From Pseudacidovorax sp. RU35E (GTDB taxonomy: Bacteria; Pseudomonadota; Gammaproteobacteria; Burkholderiales; Burkholderiaceae_C), in assembly GCF_900156165.1 (NCBI RefSeq), contig NZ_FTMY01000016.1:62001-126000 (forward strand): a stretch of 64,000 bases of DNA, written 5' to 3'. Below the pieces are notes generated by a model. That model was not told the origin of the DNA. It did not search any database and was given only the letters and a program-made list of their open reading frames with translations. Shown in pieces: positions 21,851 to 29,920 of the stretch. Each line of letters opens with the position of its first letter. The first letter of the stretch is position 1. A program made the translations under genes and the position numbers.

Positions 21851-23088
21851 ACCCCGTGGTCGTGCCCGCGTCGCCTGTGCCCGCAACGCCTGCCGAGCCG
21901 TCGGCCCTGGCGCGCCTGAGCGCCTTCGAGGCCGAGGAGCCCTTCTTCCAGCCGCGGCGGGCCGCCTTCTGGCTGATGGTCGCGCTGCTGCTGCTGGGGC
22001 TGTGGTCCATGGGCCAGCTCTACCTGGCCGGCCTGCGGGTGGTGCCCATCGCGGCGGTCCTGGCCCTGTTCGCGTGGGCGCTGTATGCGCGGCTCTTCAT
22101 GGCGGTCTTCGGCGCCATGGACCTGCTGGCGCAGCACCGGCCCGCGGCCTACGGCCTGGCCTTTGCCTGGGGCGGGCTGGCCGCACCCACGCTCGCGGCG
22201 CCGGCCAATCGCGCCATCCAGAGCATTGCGGCCAAGCAGGTCTCGCCCGAGTTCGCAGCCACCTGGGGTCCGGCCCTGGCGGGGCCCATCACCGAGGAAT
22301 TCCTCAAGCTGGCCGGCGTGCTGCTGCTGGTGCAGATGGCGCGCCGGCAGTTCCGTACCGAACTGTCGGTGCTCATCGTCGGCGCCATGGCGGGGCTCGG
22401 CTTCCAGGTGATGGAGAACCTGGCGTACACCGTGCGCGCGGCCATCAATTTCCCGCAGGAAAACCAGGTCTACCCGGTGCTGTGGAACCTGCTCAGCCGC
22501 GGCGTGCTGTCGGGCCTGTGGACGCATGCCGCCTTCAGTGCCGTGGCCGCCTACGGCGTGGCCTGGTACATGCGCCACAAGGAGCGCAGCCGGCCGGTGC
22601 GCATCGGCGTGGCCCTGGCCTGCTTCGGCTTGGCGTGGGGCATGCACTTCGTCTGGAACTCGCCCTGGCTCGAACGCTGGTTCCCCAACAACGACCTGGG
22701 CGTGAGCCTGTTGATGGTGACCAAGGGCCTGCCGCTGCTGCTGGCCGCCGCGCTGATCTGGCGCGCCGCCACGCGCGAGACGGGGGCCTACCTGCATGCC
22801 CAGGCCGAGGCGCTGGTGCCCGAACGCGACCTGCTGGCCGACGACGAGCGCGAGCGCCTGGGCGATCCGCTGGAGCGCCTGCGCGCGCGCCGTGCCGTCG
22901 GCCGCGAACACGGCCGCCGCGCGATGCGACTCAAGCGCCGGCTGCAGCGCGAGCAGCTGCGGCTGGTGCTCAAGGCGTCGATCTATGGGCGGGGACGCCG
23001 CACATTGAAGAACGAGCGCCGCATCCGCCGCCTGCGCGAGACGCTGGGCGTGGTGATGGAGCCGCGCGCAGGGCGCTTGCCGGGATGA
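21847..23088 (+). CDS. PrsW family intramembrane metalloprotease
   Basis: A 413-aa polytopic membrane protein with about eight hydrophobic segments. The PrsW-type active-site motifs lie in membrane helices: ITEEFLKLAGV (E150/E151), FQVMENLAYT, HAAFSAVAAYG and GMHFVWN. In Bacillus, PrsW cleaves the anti-sigma factor RsiW; the substrate here is unknown. A basic, Arg-rich C-terminal tail (about 335-413) follows the last helix and is probably cytoplasmic. The gene overlaps the upstream anchored protein by four bases. Confidence 0.82.
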   Translation: MNPVVVPASPVPATPAEPSALARLSAFEAEEPFFQPRRAAFWLMVALLLLGLWSMGQLYLAGLRVVPIAAVLALFAWALYARLFMAVFGAMDLLAQHRPAAYGLAFAWGGLAAPTLAAPANRAIQSIAAKQVSPEFAATWGPALAGPITEEFLKLAGVLLLVQMARRQFRTELSVLIVGAMAGLGFQVMENLAYTVRAAINFPQENQVYPVLWNLLSRGVLSGLWTHAAFSAVAAYGVAWYMRHKERSRPVRIGVALACFGLAWGMHFVWNSPWLERWFPNNDLGVSLLMVTKGLPLLLAAALIWRAATRETGAYLHAQAEALVPERDLLADDERERLGDPLERLRARRAVGREHGRRAMRLKRRLQREQLRLVLKASIYGRGRRTLKNERRIRRLRETLGVVMEPRAGRLPG

Positions 23089-23274
23089 TGCGGCGCCCGG
23101 GCCGGGCCTGAACGAGCACCCCGCCTGAAGCCTCTGACCCGGCCTGCCAAAGCTTGCCGAACGGCAATGTGACGTTCACGTACGGCGCGAAAGCTGCGCC
23201 CTACCATCCTTCGACACACCCCATGGTGGCGGCACTGCGTGGTTTTTTGCGGTGCCGAAGCAACGAAGGAATCC

Positions 23275-23712
23275 ATGAAACACAGAGACACGCACGACCT
23301 GGTCGGCGGCATCGCGCTGGTCGTCATCGGCGTATTTTTCGGCCTGTATGCCAGCCGCTACACCATGGGCACCGCCGGCCGCATGGGCCCTGGCTACTTC
23401 CCCATCGTCCTGGGCTGGCTGCTCGCCCTGCTGGGCCTGCTGGTGGCGTTGCCGGCGTGGTGGCGGCAGGGCGCGCCTATCAAGGTGCAGTGGCGCAACC
23501 TGGCCACCGCCACGGCCAGCATCGTGCTGTTCGCGGCGCTGCTGCGGCCCGCGGGCGTGGTGGTGGCCTCGGTGGCCACGTCGATGGTGGCGCTGATCCC
23601 GGCGCGCATCCCGATGCGGCAGAAGTTGCTGGTCTCCGTGGCCGTGGCGGTTCTGACCGTGCTCATCTTCGTGGTCGGCCTGCAGATGACCGTCCCCACC
23701 TGGCCCTGGTAG
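23275..23712 (+). CDS. tctB: TctB-family small membrane subunit
   Basis: A 145-aa protein with four hydrophobic segments, the usual pattern of the small subunit of tripartite tricarboxylate transporters. RMGPGYFPIVLG near residue 37 is the typical TctB motif. I chose the ATG at 23275 because of the GAAGGA site 6 bases upstream. tctA starts 8 bases after its stop. No receptor gene lies next to the pair. Confidence 0.88.
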   Translation: MKHRDTHDLVGGIALVVIGVFFGLYASRYTMGTAGRMGPGYFPIVLGWLLALLGLLVALPAWWRQGAPIKVQWRNLATATASIVLFAALLRPAGVVVASVATSMVALIPARIPMRQKLLVSVAVAVLTVLIFVVGLQMTVPTWPW

Positions 23713-23720
23713 GCAAGACC

Positions 23721-25244
23721 ATGGATCTGGCGAACAACCTTCTTCTCGGGCTCCAGGTGGCGATGGAGCCGATGACCCTGGCCTATTGCTTCTTCGGCGT
23801 CCTGCTGGGCACCGTCGTCGGCGTGCTGCCGGGCATCGGTGCCCTGGCGGCCATCTCGCTGCTGCTGCCCATCACGTACCACATCCAGCCGACCGCGGCG
23901 ATCATCATGCTGGCGGGCGTGTACTACGGCGCGCAGTACGGCGGCTCCACGGCCGCCATCCTGCTGAACCTGCCGGGCACGCCGTCGTCGGCCGTGACGT
24001 GCCTCGATGGCTACCCCATGGCGCAGAAGGGGCGGGCGGGCCTGGCCTTGTTCATCACCACCATCGCCTCGCTCGTCGGCGCGATGACGGGCCTGGTGCT
24101 GCTGGTGCTCTTTTCTCCGGCCATTGCCGAGATCGGGCTGAAGTTCGGCCCGGCCGAGTTCTTCTCGATGATGGTGCTCGGCCTGGTCGCCGCCTCGTCC
24201 ATGAGCATCGGCTCTGCGGCCAAGGGCCTGGCCATGGTGGTGCTGGGGCTGCTGCTTGGCATGATCGGCACCGACGTCAACTCAGGCGTCGCGCGCTTCG
24301 ACTTCGGCATCATCGAACTGACCGACGGCATCAACCTCGTCGCGCTGGCCATGGGCCTGTTCGGGGTGGCCGAGGTGGTGCGCTGCATCAACTCGCCGGA
24401 CATGGAACGCAAGCCCGAACCGGTGTCGATGCGGTCCATGATGCCGTCCCGCGCAGAGTTCCGCGAGAGCGTCGCGCCCATGCTGCGGGGCTCCGCCCTT
24501 GGCGGTGCGCTGGGCGCCCTGCCGGGCGTGGGCCCGTCGATCGCAGCCTTCATGTCCTATGCGATCGAGAAGCGCGTCGGCCGCGACCCCAAGGCCTTCG
24601 GCAAGGGGGCCATCGCCGGCATCAGCGCGCCGGAGTCGGCCAACAACGCCGCCGCGCAGACCGCCTTCGTGCCCTCGCTGTCACTGGGCATTCCTGGCGA
24701 TGCGGTCATGGCGGTGATGCTGGGAGCGCTCATCATCCACGGCATCCAGCCCGGACCGATGCTGATCAGCGAACAGCCGGCGCTGTTCTGGGGCCTGGTC
24801 GTGAGCTTCGCCCTGGGCAACATCATGCTGGTGATCCTGAACCTGCCCACCATCGGCATCTGGGTCGCACTGCTGCGCATTCCCTTTGCCTGGATGTACC
24901 CGGCCATCCTCGTCTTCGTGGCGCTGGGGGTCTACAGCGTCAACAACAACGAGTTCGACATCTACATGGTGGCCGTGCTGGGCGTGGTGGGCTATGCCCT
25001 CATGGTGCTGAAGTTCGAGCCGGCGCCTCTGCTGCTGGGCTACATCCTCGGCCCCATGCTCGAAGAGAACCTGCGGCGCACGCTGCTGATCTCGCGCGGC
25101 GACCCGATGGTCTTCATCGAGCGGCCCATCAGCGGCGGGCTGCTGGCCGCGACGGCGGTGATGCTGGCGTGGACCATCTGGAGCACGGTGCGCAAGTCCA
25201 TCGCGGCGAAGCGGCAGTTGGACCTGGCGGAAGCCGCGGCCTGA
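23721..25244 (+). CDS. tctA: TctA-family large membrane subunit
   Basis: A 507-aa polytopic transporter subunit (PF01970). Family signatures are LGTVVGVLPGIGALAAISLL, YYGAQYGGSTAAILLNLPGT, the repeat-like GALPGVGPSIAAFMSYAIEK, and ESANNAAAQTAFVPSLSLGIPG. Together with TctB it drives uptake of a carboxylate delivered by a TctC/Bug receptor. Two Bug receptors are encoded nearby (16844 on plus, 28653 on minus); which one serves this pair is open. Confidence 0.93.
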   Translation: MDLANNLLLGLQVAMEPMTLAYCFFGVLLGTVVGVLPGIGALAAISLLLPITYHIQPTAAIIMLAGVYYGAQYGGSTAAILLNLPGTPSSAVTCLDGYPMAQKGRAGLALFITTIASLVGAMTGLVLLVLFSPAIAEIGLKFGPAEFFSMMVLGLVAASSMSIGSAAKGLAMVVLGLLLGMIGTDVNSGVARFDFGIIELTDGINLVALAMGLFGVAEVVRCINSPDMERKPEPVSMRSMMPSRAEFRESVAPMLRGSALGGALGALPGVGPSIAAFMSYAIEKRVGRDPKAFGKGAIAGISAPESANNAAAQTAFVPSLSLGIPGDAVMAVMLGALIIHGIQPGPMLISEQPALFWGLVVSFALGNIMLVILNLPTIGIWVALLRIPFAWMYPAILVFVALGVYSVNNNEFDIYMVAVLGVVGYALMVLKFEPAPLLLGYILGPMLEENLRRTLLISRGDPMVFIERPISGGLLAATAVMLAWTIWSTVRKSIAAKRQLDLAEAAA

Positions 25245-25245
25245 C

Positions 25246-25306
25246 GCCGGCCTGCGCGCGGCAGCCCCGGCGGGCCGCGTGCCGAGGCTGGCGCGCGCAG
25301 GCCGGC
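25246..25306. terminator. Long inverted repeat between convergent genes
   Basis: GCCGGCCTGCGCGC (25246-25259) and GCGCGCAGGCCGGC (25293-25306) form a perfect 14-base stem with a 33-base loop. It lies between the tctA stop and the convergent marR stop, so it probably ends transcription from both sides. Confidence 0.55.
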
Positions 25307-25313
25307 ACCGTGT

Positions 25314-25835
25314 TCAGAGGCCGTCGTCCTCGACGGGGGTCTGCTCTCCGGACGGGTTGAGCACCTCGAGCACCGTGTCGCACATGGCGTACATCTGGTC
25401 CACGAAGGCCGGGCCCAGAACCGCTTCGAGTTCCTGGTAGACGGCCTCCATGTCCTCGCTCACGTCCGCGAACATCTGGTTGGCGCGGGGCGAGAGCGAC
25501 ACATGCTGCCGGCGCTGGTCGTCCGGGTGCCGCTCGCGCTGCACCAGTCCCATGGTGTCCATCCGTGCGAGCACGCCGCTCAGGCTGGGGCTGGAGATGT
25601 GGCAGATGGCACAGAGCTCCCGCGGCTCCAGCGTGCCCCGCACATGGAGCGCGCGAAGGATGCGGAACTGCTGCTCCGTCAGCCCCGTCTTCTTGAGCAC
25701 GTGGCGGAAGCGGCCAATGATGGCGGCGCGCACCTGCAGCAGCAGCAAGGGAAGGTTCCGCCGGGGCTGCGCGGGGCTTGTGCGGGGGGCGGGAGATCGA
25801 CGCGGGTTGCTGCGCGCGGCGGGCTTGTTCGTCAA
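25314..25835 (-). CDS. MarR/HpaR-like transcriptional regulator
   Basis: A 173-aa winged-helix repressor. The core is GLTEQQFRILRALHVRG, LEPRELCAICHISSPSLSGV, then LARMDTMGLVQRERHPDDQR (wing), resembling HpaR/HpcR regulators of aromatic catabolism. The first possible start is TTG; a later GTG would trim a basic N-terminal extension. It is the last gene of the minus-strand set Bug receptor/ThDP enzyme/marR, 84 bases after the ThDP gene, and may repress its own operon through the palindrome near 28702. Confidence 0.85.
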   Translation of the reverse strand: MTNKPAARSNPRRSPAPRTSPAQPRRNLPLLLLQVRAAIIGRFRHVLKKTGLTEQQFRILRALHVRGTLEPRELCAICHISSPSLSGVLARMDTMGLVQRERHPDDQRRQHVSLSPRANQMFADVSEDMEAVYQELEAVLGPAFVDQMYAMCDTVLEVLNPSGEQTPVEDDGL

Positions 25836-25919
25836 GATGCGGCTTCGGTCGGACGGCCGCCCGATGGGGCGGTCTGCGAGTCGCCCGGATGGTAATGGAG
25901 CCCCCTTGTCCAGCGCCCC

Positions 25920-27668
25920 TCAGAGCGGCGCGATGCGCGCGTGCAGCAAGGCGCTGCGGCCTTCGTCCAGCGCGCGGATGCAGCGCGCGATGGCCGCCTC
26001 CGCATCGGCCGGGTCGACCAGCCGCTCGCCATGGGCACCGGCGGCTTCGGCCACGCCCGCGAAGTCCATGCCGGTGGGCAGCACCGACGCATAGTCGTTG
26101 GTGGCAAAGGCCCGGCCCTTGGGGTACATGCGCAGCGTGGCTTCCTTCACCGCCGACCAGCCGCCGTTGTCGAGCACGACGGTGAAGATCGGCACGCCGT
26201 ACTCCCGCGCCACCGCCAGGGTGGAGGTGGCATTGCTGAAGTAGAAGGTGCCGTCGCCCACGAAATGCACCACGCGCGTATCGGGCCGCGCCAGCTTCAC
26301 GCCCAATGCCGTTCCGGCCGAAAAGCCCAGGCCGCCGCCCGGCAGGCCCAGCAGCGTGCCCGGTTCGTTGCGCGGCAGCTGGTCGAACACCGTGAGCGTG
26401 TTGCGGATGCCTTCGTTGAGCACGGTGTCGCGGCTGTCCAGCGCCCGGTGGATGGCGGCGCACAGGTACGCCGGGTTGATGGCGCCGGGCTCGCCAGGCG
26501 CCTCGGCGGCGGCCTCGATCCGACGCTGGCGCGCGGCATGTTCGCATTCGAGCTTCTTCAGCCGCTCGGCCGCCCGTGCCTCGAAGGCCGGTGTCGCCAG
26601 CGCCTTCACGGCCTCGATGAGCTGGCCGAGCAGGACCTCGCTGTCGCCCTCGATGCGGGCCTGCGTGGCGAAGCCCCACATCGGCATGTCGCGCTTGATG
26701 GCGTCGAGGTCCATCTGCGCCCACCAGGCGTTCGGGTTGACGCGCGTGGTCCTGGGCACCCAGGGCACGTCGACGTCCAGCATCAGGCCGACGTCGGCCT
26801 TCTCGGCGAAGGGGCCGGGCAGGTAGCCGGCAAAGCAGGGGCTGTCGCGGCGGATGTTCAGGTGCACGCTGTTGAACTCGCACACGCGCATGCCGGTGAG
26901 CATGGCCAGCTCTTCCACCCGTTGGGGCGTGCGCAGGTTGCGCCCGGCATAGGCGGTGACGAGCAGCGGGTCTTCGCTGGCCACGAGCTTTTCCGCGATC
27001 TGCTGGATCGGCGCCGGATGCGCGCCGCCGGCCTTGACGGGCCGATGGCTGGCCGCGGGAAAGGGATGCAGCTCCTGCGGCGGGCAGGGCGCGGCCAGTG
27101 TCTCGCGCGGCAGCATCAGGTACACGGGCCCCGGCGGATCGCTCTGCATCACCGAGTGGGCGCGGGCGATGACCTCGGCGGCCATCGACGGCCAGGGCAG
27201 CGTGTACTCCCACTTGACGTAGGGGCGCACCACGCTGGCCTGGTCGAAGGGCTCCTGCACGAAGTGCACATAGGTGTCGCGCCCGCCCTCCACCTGGTTG
27301 AAGGTGGTGGCGGGCGCGCGGCCGGCCATCAGCAGCACCGGTACGCGCGCGCGAAACAGGTTGTGCATGGCCATGGCCGAGTTGGCCGTGCCGGCATCCA
27401 CATGCACCAGCACCGCCTGGCCGCGGCCGGTGGCGATGGCGTAGCCGCCCGCCATGTGCAGGGCCGTGTTCTCGTGCGGACAGAGCACCACTTGGGGCAA
27501 CGCCCGCCCTTGCTCCCGCCACCGGGCCATCTCTTCGATGAGCGGCGCGTGGTCCGTCCCCAGGTTACAGAACAGGTATTCGACGCCATGGTCCAGCAGG
27601 GCCTGCAGCAGATGGTGCGACGCCGTGTGGGTGGGGGTGTTGTCGTCGGGGGAGCGTTGGAGTTCCAT
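25920..27668 (-). CDS. Thiamine diphosphate-dependent enzyme (acetolactate synthase/benzoylformate decarboxylase superfamily)
   Basis: A 582-aa enzyme with the three-domain layout. The N-terminal domain has the ThDP-activating Glu in LCPHENTALHMAGG. The middle domain covers about 205-350. The C-terminal domain has the ThDP/Mg motif FVGDGTFYFSNATST. The family catalyses decarboxylation or carboligation of 2-oxo acids. I cannot fix the substrate; a Bug receptor upstream and an HpaR-like regulator downstream suggest catabolism of an imported 2-oxo or aromatic acid. The ATG at 27668 lies 10 bases after the receptor stop and is preferred over the more distant 27830. Confidence 0.88.
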   Translation of the reverse strand: MELQRSPDDNTPTHTASHHLLQALLDHGVEYLFCNLGTDHAPLIEEMARWREQGRALPQVVLCPHENTALHMAGGYAIATGRGQAVLVHVDAGTANSAMAMHNLFRARVPVLLMAGRAPATTFNQVEGGRDTYVHFVQEPFDQASVVRPYVKWEYTLPWPSMAAEVIARAHSVMQSDPPGPVYLMLPRETLAAPCPPQELHPFPAASHRPVKAGGAHPAPIQQIAEKLVASEDPLLVTAYAGRNLRTPQRVEELAMLTGMRVCEFNSVHLNIRRDSPCFAGYLPGPFAEKADVGLMLDVDVPWVPRTTRVNPNAWWAQMDLDAIKRDMPMWGFATQARIEGDSEVLLGQLIEAVKALATPAFEARAAERLKKLECEHAARQRRIEAAAEAPGEPGAINPAYLCAAIHRALDSRDTVLNEGIRNTLTVFDQLPRNEPGTLLGLPGGGLGFSAGTALGVKLARPDTRVVHFVGDGTFYFSNATSTLAVAREYGVPIFTVVLDNGGWSAVKEATLRMYPKGRAFATNDYASVLPTGMDFAGVAEAAGAHGERLVDPADAEAAIARCIRALDEGRSALLHARIAPL

Positions 27669-27678
27669 GAGGGCGGGT

Positions 27679-28653
27679 TCAGTTGTTCTGCGCGGCCAGG
27701 CCAGCGGCGCGCACGGCCGGGGCAAAGGCACTCTGCTCGGCCTGGATGCGTTGGCGCACGGCATCGGGCGCGGCGTAGTCGGCCTCGTGGCCCAGGCGCA
27801 CGAAGGCCTCGCGCGTGGCGGTGTTGGCAAGCACCTTGTTCAACTCGGCCGAGAGCTTGTCGAGCACGGCGCGCGGCGTCTTGGCCGGTGCGTAGAGCGC
27901 GAGCCACACCTCGAACTCGGTGCCCGGGAAGCCGGCCTCGGCCAGCGTCGGCACATCCGGCAGGAAGGGCGAGCGCTTCTCGGACGCGACGGCCAGCGGA
28001 CGCAGCTTGCCGTCCTGGATCTGCGCATTGAGCGGCGCCAGGTCGGCCATCACCATCACGGTCCGCCCCGTCACCAGATCGGCGATGGCGGGCGTGAAGC
28101 CGTTGTAGGGCACGTGGATCATCTTGGCGCCCGCGCGCTGGATTAGCGCCTCGGTGCCGATGTGCGCCATCGAGCCGATGCCGTTGCTCGCATAGGCCAG
28201 CGAGCCGTCCCGCACCTTCGGGTCGGCGAGCAGGTCCTTTGCGGACTTGTAGGGCTGGGTGGCCGAGACCGCGAGGAAGTAGGGCAGGCGCGACACCTGG
28301 CCCACCGGCGCGAAGTCGTTGAGCGGCACGAAGGGCAGTTTGGCCTGCGTGAGCGGCAGCAGCGTCATGGTGGAGCCGCCCGTCAGCAGCAGCGTGTAGC
28401 CGTCCGGCGCCGCGCGCGCCACGGCCTCGGCCGCGATCACGGTGTTGCCGCCGGGCTTGGACTCGACGACGAAGTTCTGGCCCATGGCCGTACCGAGGGA
28501 CTGGGCCACGAGTCGGGCCGCGGCATCCACGCCGCCGCCCGGGGCGTAGGGAATAAGGATGCGCACCGGCTTGGACGGATAGGCCTCCTGGGCCAGGCTG
28601 GCCCCCGCGACCACGGACAGCGCGACCGCGAGGACGCAACGAAATAGCTTCAT
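27679..28653 (-). CDS. Bug/TctC-family solute-binding receptor
   Basis: A 324-aa periplasmic receptor with a signal peptide (about 1-21, cleavage near GASLAQ) and the family motifs PVRILIPYAPGGGVDAAARL, SKPGGNTVIAAEAVARA, VPYNGFTPAIADLVTG and LPDVPTLAEAGFPG. It is the first gene of the operon with the ThDP enzyme, and AGGAGA precedes its ATG. It differs clearly from the receptor at 16844, so the two likely bind different acids. Confidence 0.92.
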   Translation of the reverse strand: MKLFRCVLAVALSVVAGASLAQEAYPSKPVRILIPYAPGGGVDAAARLVAQSLGTAMGQNFVVESKPGGNTVIAAEAVARAAPDGYTLLLTGGSTMTLLPLTQAKLPFVPLNDFAPVGQVSRLPYFLAVSATQPYKSAKDLLADPKVRDGSLAYASNGIGSMAHIGTEALIQRAGAKMIHVPYNGFTPAIADLVTGRTVMVMADLAPLNAQIQDGKLRPLAVASEKRSPFLPDVPTLAEAGFPGTEFEVWLALYAPAKTPRAVLDKLSAELNKVLANTATREAFVRLGHEADYAAPDAVRQRIQAEQSAFAPAVRAAGLAAQNN

Positions 28654-28701
28654 GTCTGTCTCCTGAGTCGTGACTGCCTGGGGCGTCGCTCGGGTGGCAG
28701 A

Positions 28702-28715
28702 TCACTAATATGTGA
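28702..28715. promoter_or_regulatory. Candidate MarR operator
   Basis: TCAC-TAATAT-GTGA forms an AT-rich dyad about 49 bases upstream of the receptor ATG on the minus strand. Size and composition fit MarR-type operators, and a MarR gene ends this operon. Confidence 0.45.
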
Positions 28716-28879
28716 GCGATTTGGGGATGCTAGGGGGGAAGAAGACGTGTAGGTTCAGCAGTTACCCGGAGGACGCCTCGCCCGCGTTCAGCCGCGACGT
28801 GGGCTCTAAGCGACGACTGGAGTGCTGCACGATGCCGGTTCATTTCGGCCCCGGCTTTCGGCTTATCACGCGCGACACC

Positions 28880-29172
28880 TCACCGGCCTGCCCCCGGACA
28901 TCGCGTGGCTGAAGACCCGCTTCCCTAACGCCAGATCGCTACTGGCATCCACCAACCGCAACGTGCAGGCGCGCATGTGGCCCCACGGCATCGGCATCGC
29001 CGTGCTGTCGCAGGTTGTGGGCAGTCAGGTGAGCGGCTTGCGCCGGCTGCACCTGCCGGGAGAGCTGCCCGCGACGGAGATCCGGACAGGCTATCGCCGC
29101 GACCTGCAGTGACTGACTCGGCTGCGGGCGCCCATTGCAATCGTGAATGAGCACGTGGCGAGCCGCATGCCC
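28880..29172 (+). pseudogene. LysR-family regulator, C-terminal remnant
   Basis: Only the end of a LysR substrate-binding domain remains: PDIAWLKTRFPNARSLLAST, then the typical GIGIAVLSQVVG, LRRLHLPGELP and TGYRRDLQ. A TGA at 29111-29113 then interrupts the frame, after which LTRLRAPIAIVNEHVASR continues in the same frame, as expected for the last LysR helix. The TGA looks like a CGA-to-TGA change. No N-terminal helix-turn-helix is found upstream. The remnant sits between the Bug operon and the T6SS island, a likely insertion boundary. The rest of 28716-28880 and 29173-29223 shows nothing I recognise. Confidence 0.6.
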
Positions 29173-29223
29173 AGGCGTCAGTGGCGCGAGAGCGCTCCTG
29201 GGGACGCTAGACGCCCCGCCTAA

Positions 29224-29487
29224 CTACCGCGCGGGCAAGGTTGCGATCAGCCGGGCGCCGCATTCGGTCAGGTCGCCCTCGAAGGCGACGACCTTTCCAT
29301 GATGCCGCCGCTCGGTATGTGTCGGCACGATCCTGAAGAGCCCGCCACAGCGCGGGCAGCATGCAACGCATCCTTCGCCGGTCGCCGGCTTGCCGTGCAC
29401 GATCAATTGGAGAGCCGTCAGCACTTCGCCCCCGTGGTCGGTGGGGTCACCCAGGCGGACCACGCGCCGGCCTCTGGAATCACGCAT
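29224..29487 (-). CDS. PAAR-domain protein (T6SS spike tip)
   Basis: An 87-aa PAAR protein: RRVVRLGDPTDHGGEVLTAL at the N terminus, HGKPATGEGCVACCPRCGG with clustered Cys that could hold zinc, and a C-terminal strand VVAFEGDLTECGARLIATLP. PAAR proteins cap the VgrG trimer and sharpen or carry cargo on the T6SS needle. The ATG at 29487 follows a GTG at 29490. The start overlaps the end of the 146-aa gene upstream. It closes the vgrG island, so it probably works with the same VgrG and the Tle1-like effector. Confidence 0.85.
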   Translation of the reverse strand: MRDSRGRRVVRLGDPTDHGGEVLTALQLIVHGKPATGEGCVACCPRCGGLFRIVPTHTERRHHGKVVAFEGDLTECGARLIATLPAR

Positions 29488-29920
29488 CACCGTGCCCAGG
29501 GTCGGCCCTACCCGGCGACGTGCCCTTCAACAGCAATACGCCGTCGTTGTCCTGCACAGCCTCTACCCGATGCGTGGTGACCTCGAGCATGCGGCCAGTC
29601 GCATCCATCAGGTAGGCGAAGCGGCCGCCGCCCACGAACTCAAGGGTGTGCGAAGTGGTGTCGAACACCTGCCGAACCACGAAGCCGCTCAAGGTACGGG
29701 CATCTTCAATGGCAATGCGACGGAATGCCGGGTTTTCGATCACATGCGTGCCATCAGAGTGAATGCGGGTCACGCTGCCATCGTGCGCATGCAGGGCAAC
29801 GCCGTTCTCGTCATTCACCACCACGCCGAACCGGGTGATGTACACCCGCGGCGGCTCGCCGGGCTTGACGTCGCCCGCGCGGATCACGAAGTCGTCGGAT
29901 TCCTCCCATGCGGGGCTCAT
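29480..29920 (-). CDS. Unknown protein between the effector and PAAR
   Basis: A 146-aa protein without signal peptide or membrane segment. It seems to be mainly beta: alternating strands such as PRVYITRFGVVVNDENG, TLEFVGGGRFAYLMD and RMLEVTTHRVEAVQDNDGV. I recognise no domain. Its ATG overlaps the Tle1-like stop (ATGA) and its end overlaps the PAAR start, so it is made together with both. It could be an adaptor, a second effector subunit or a loading factor. It carries no signal peptide, unlike the immunity-like lipoproteins. Confidence 0.6.
   Translation of the reverse strand: MSPAWEESDDFVIRAGDVKPGEPPRVYITRFGVVVNDENGVALHAHDGSVTRIHSDGTHVIENPAFRRIAIEDARTLSGFVVRQVFDTTSHTLEFVGGGRFAYLMDATGRMLEVTTHRVEAVQDNDGVLLLKGTSPGRADPGHGDA

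Noticed and set aside
28712-28912. A 66-aa plus-strand frame before the LysR remnant
   Set aside because: No ribosome site, no recognisable sequence, and overlaps the regulatory dyad of the Bug operon and the start of the remnant in another frame.
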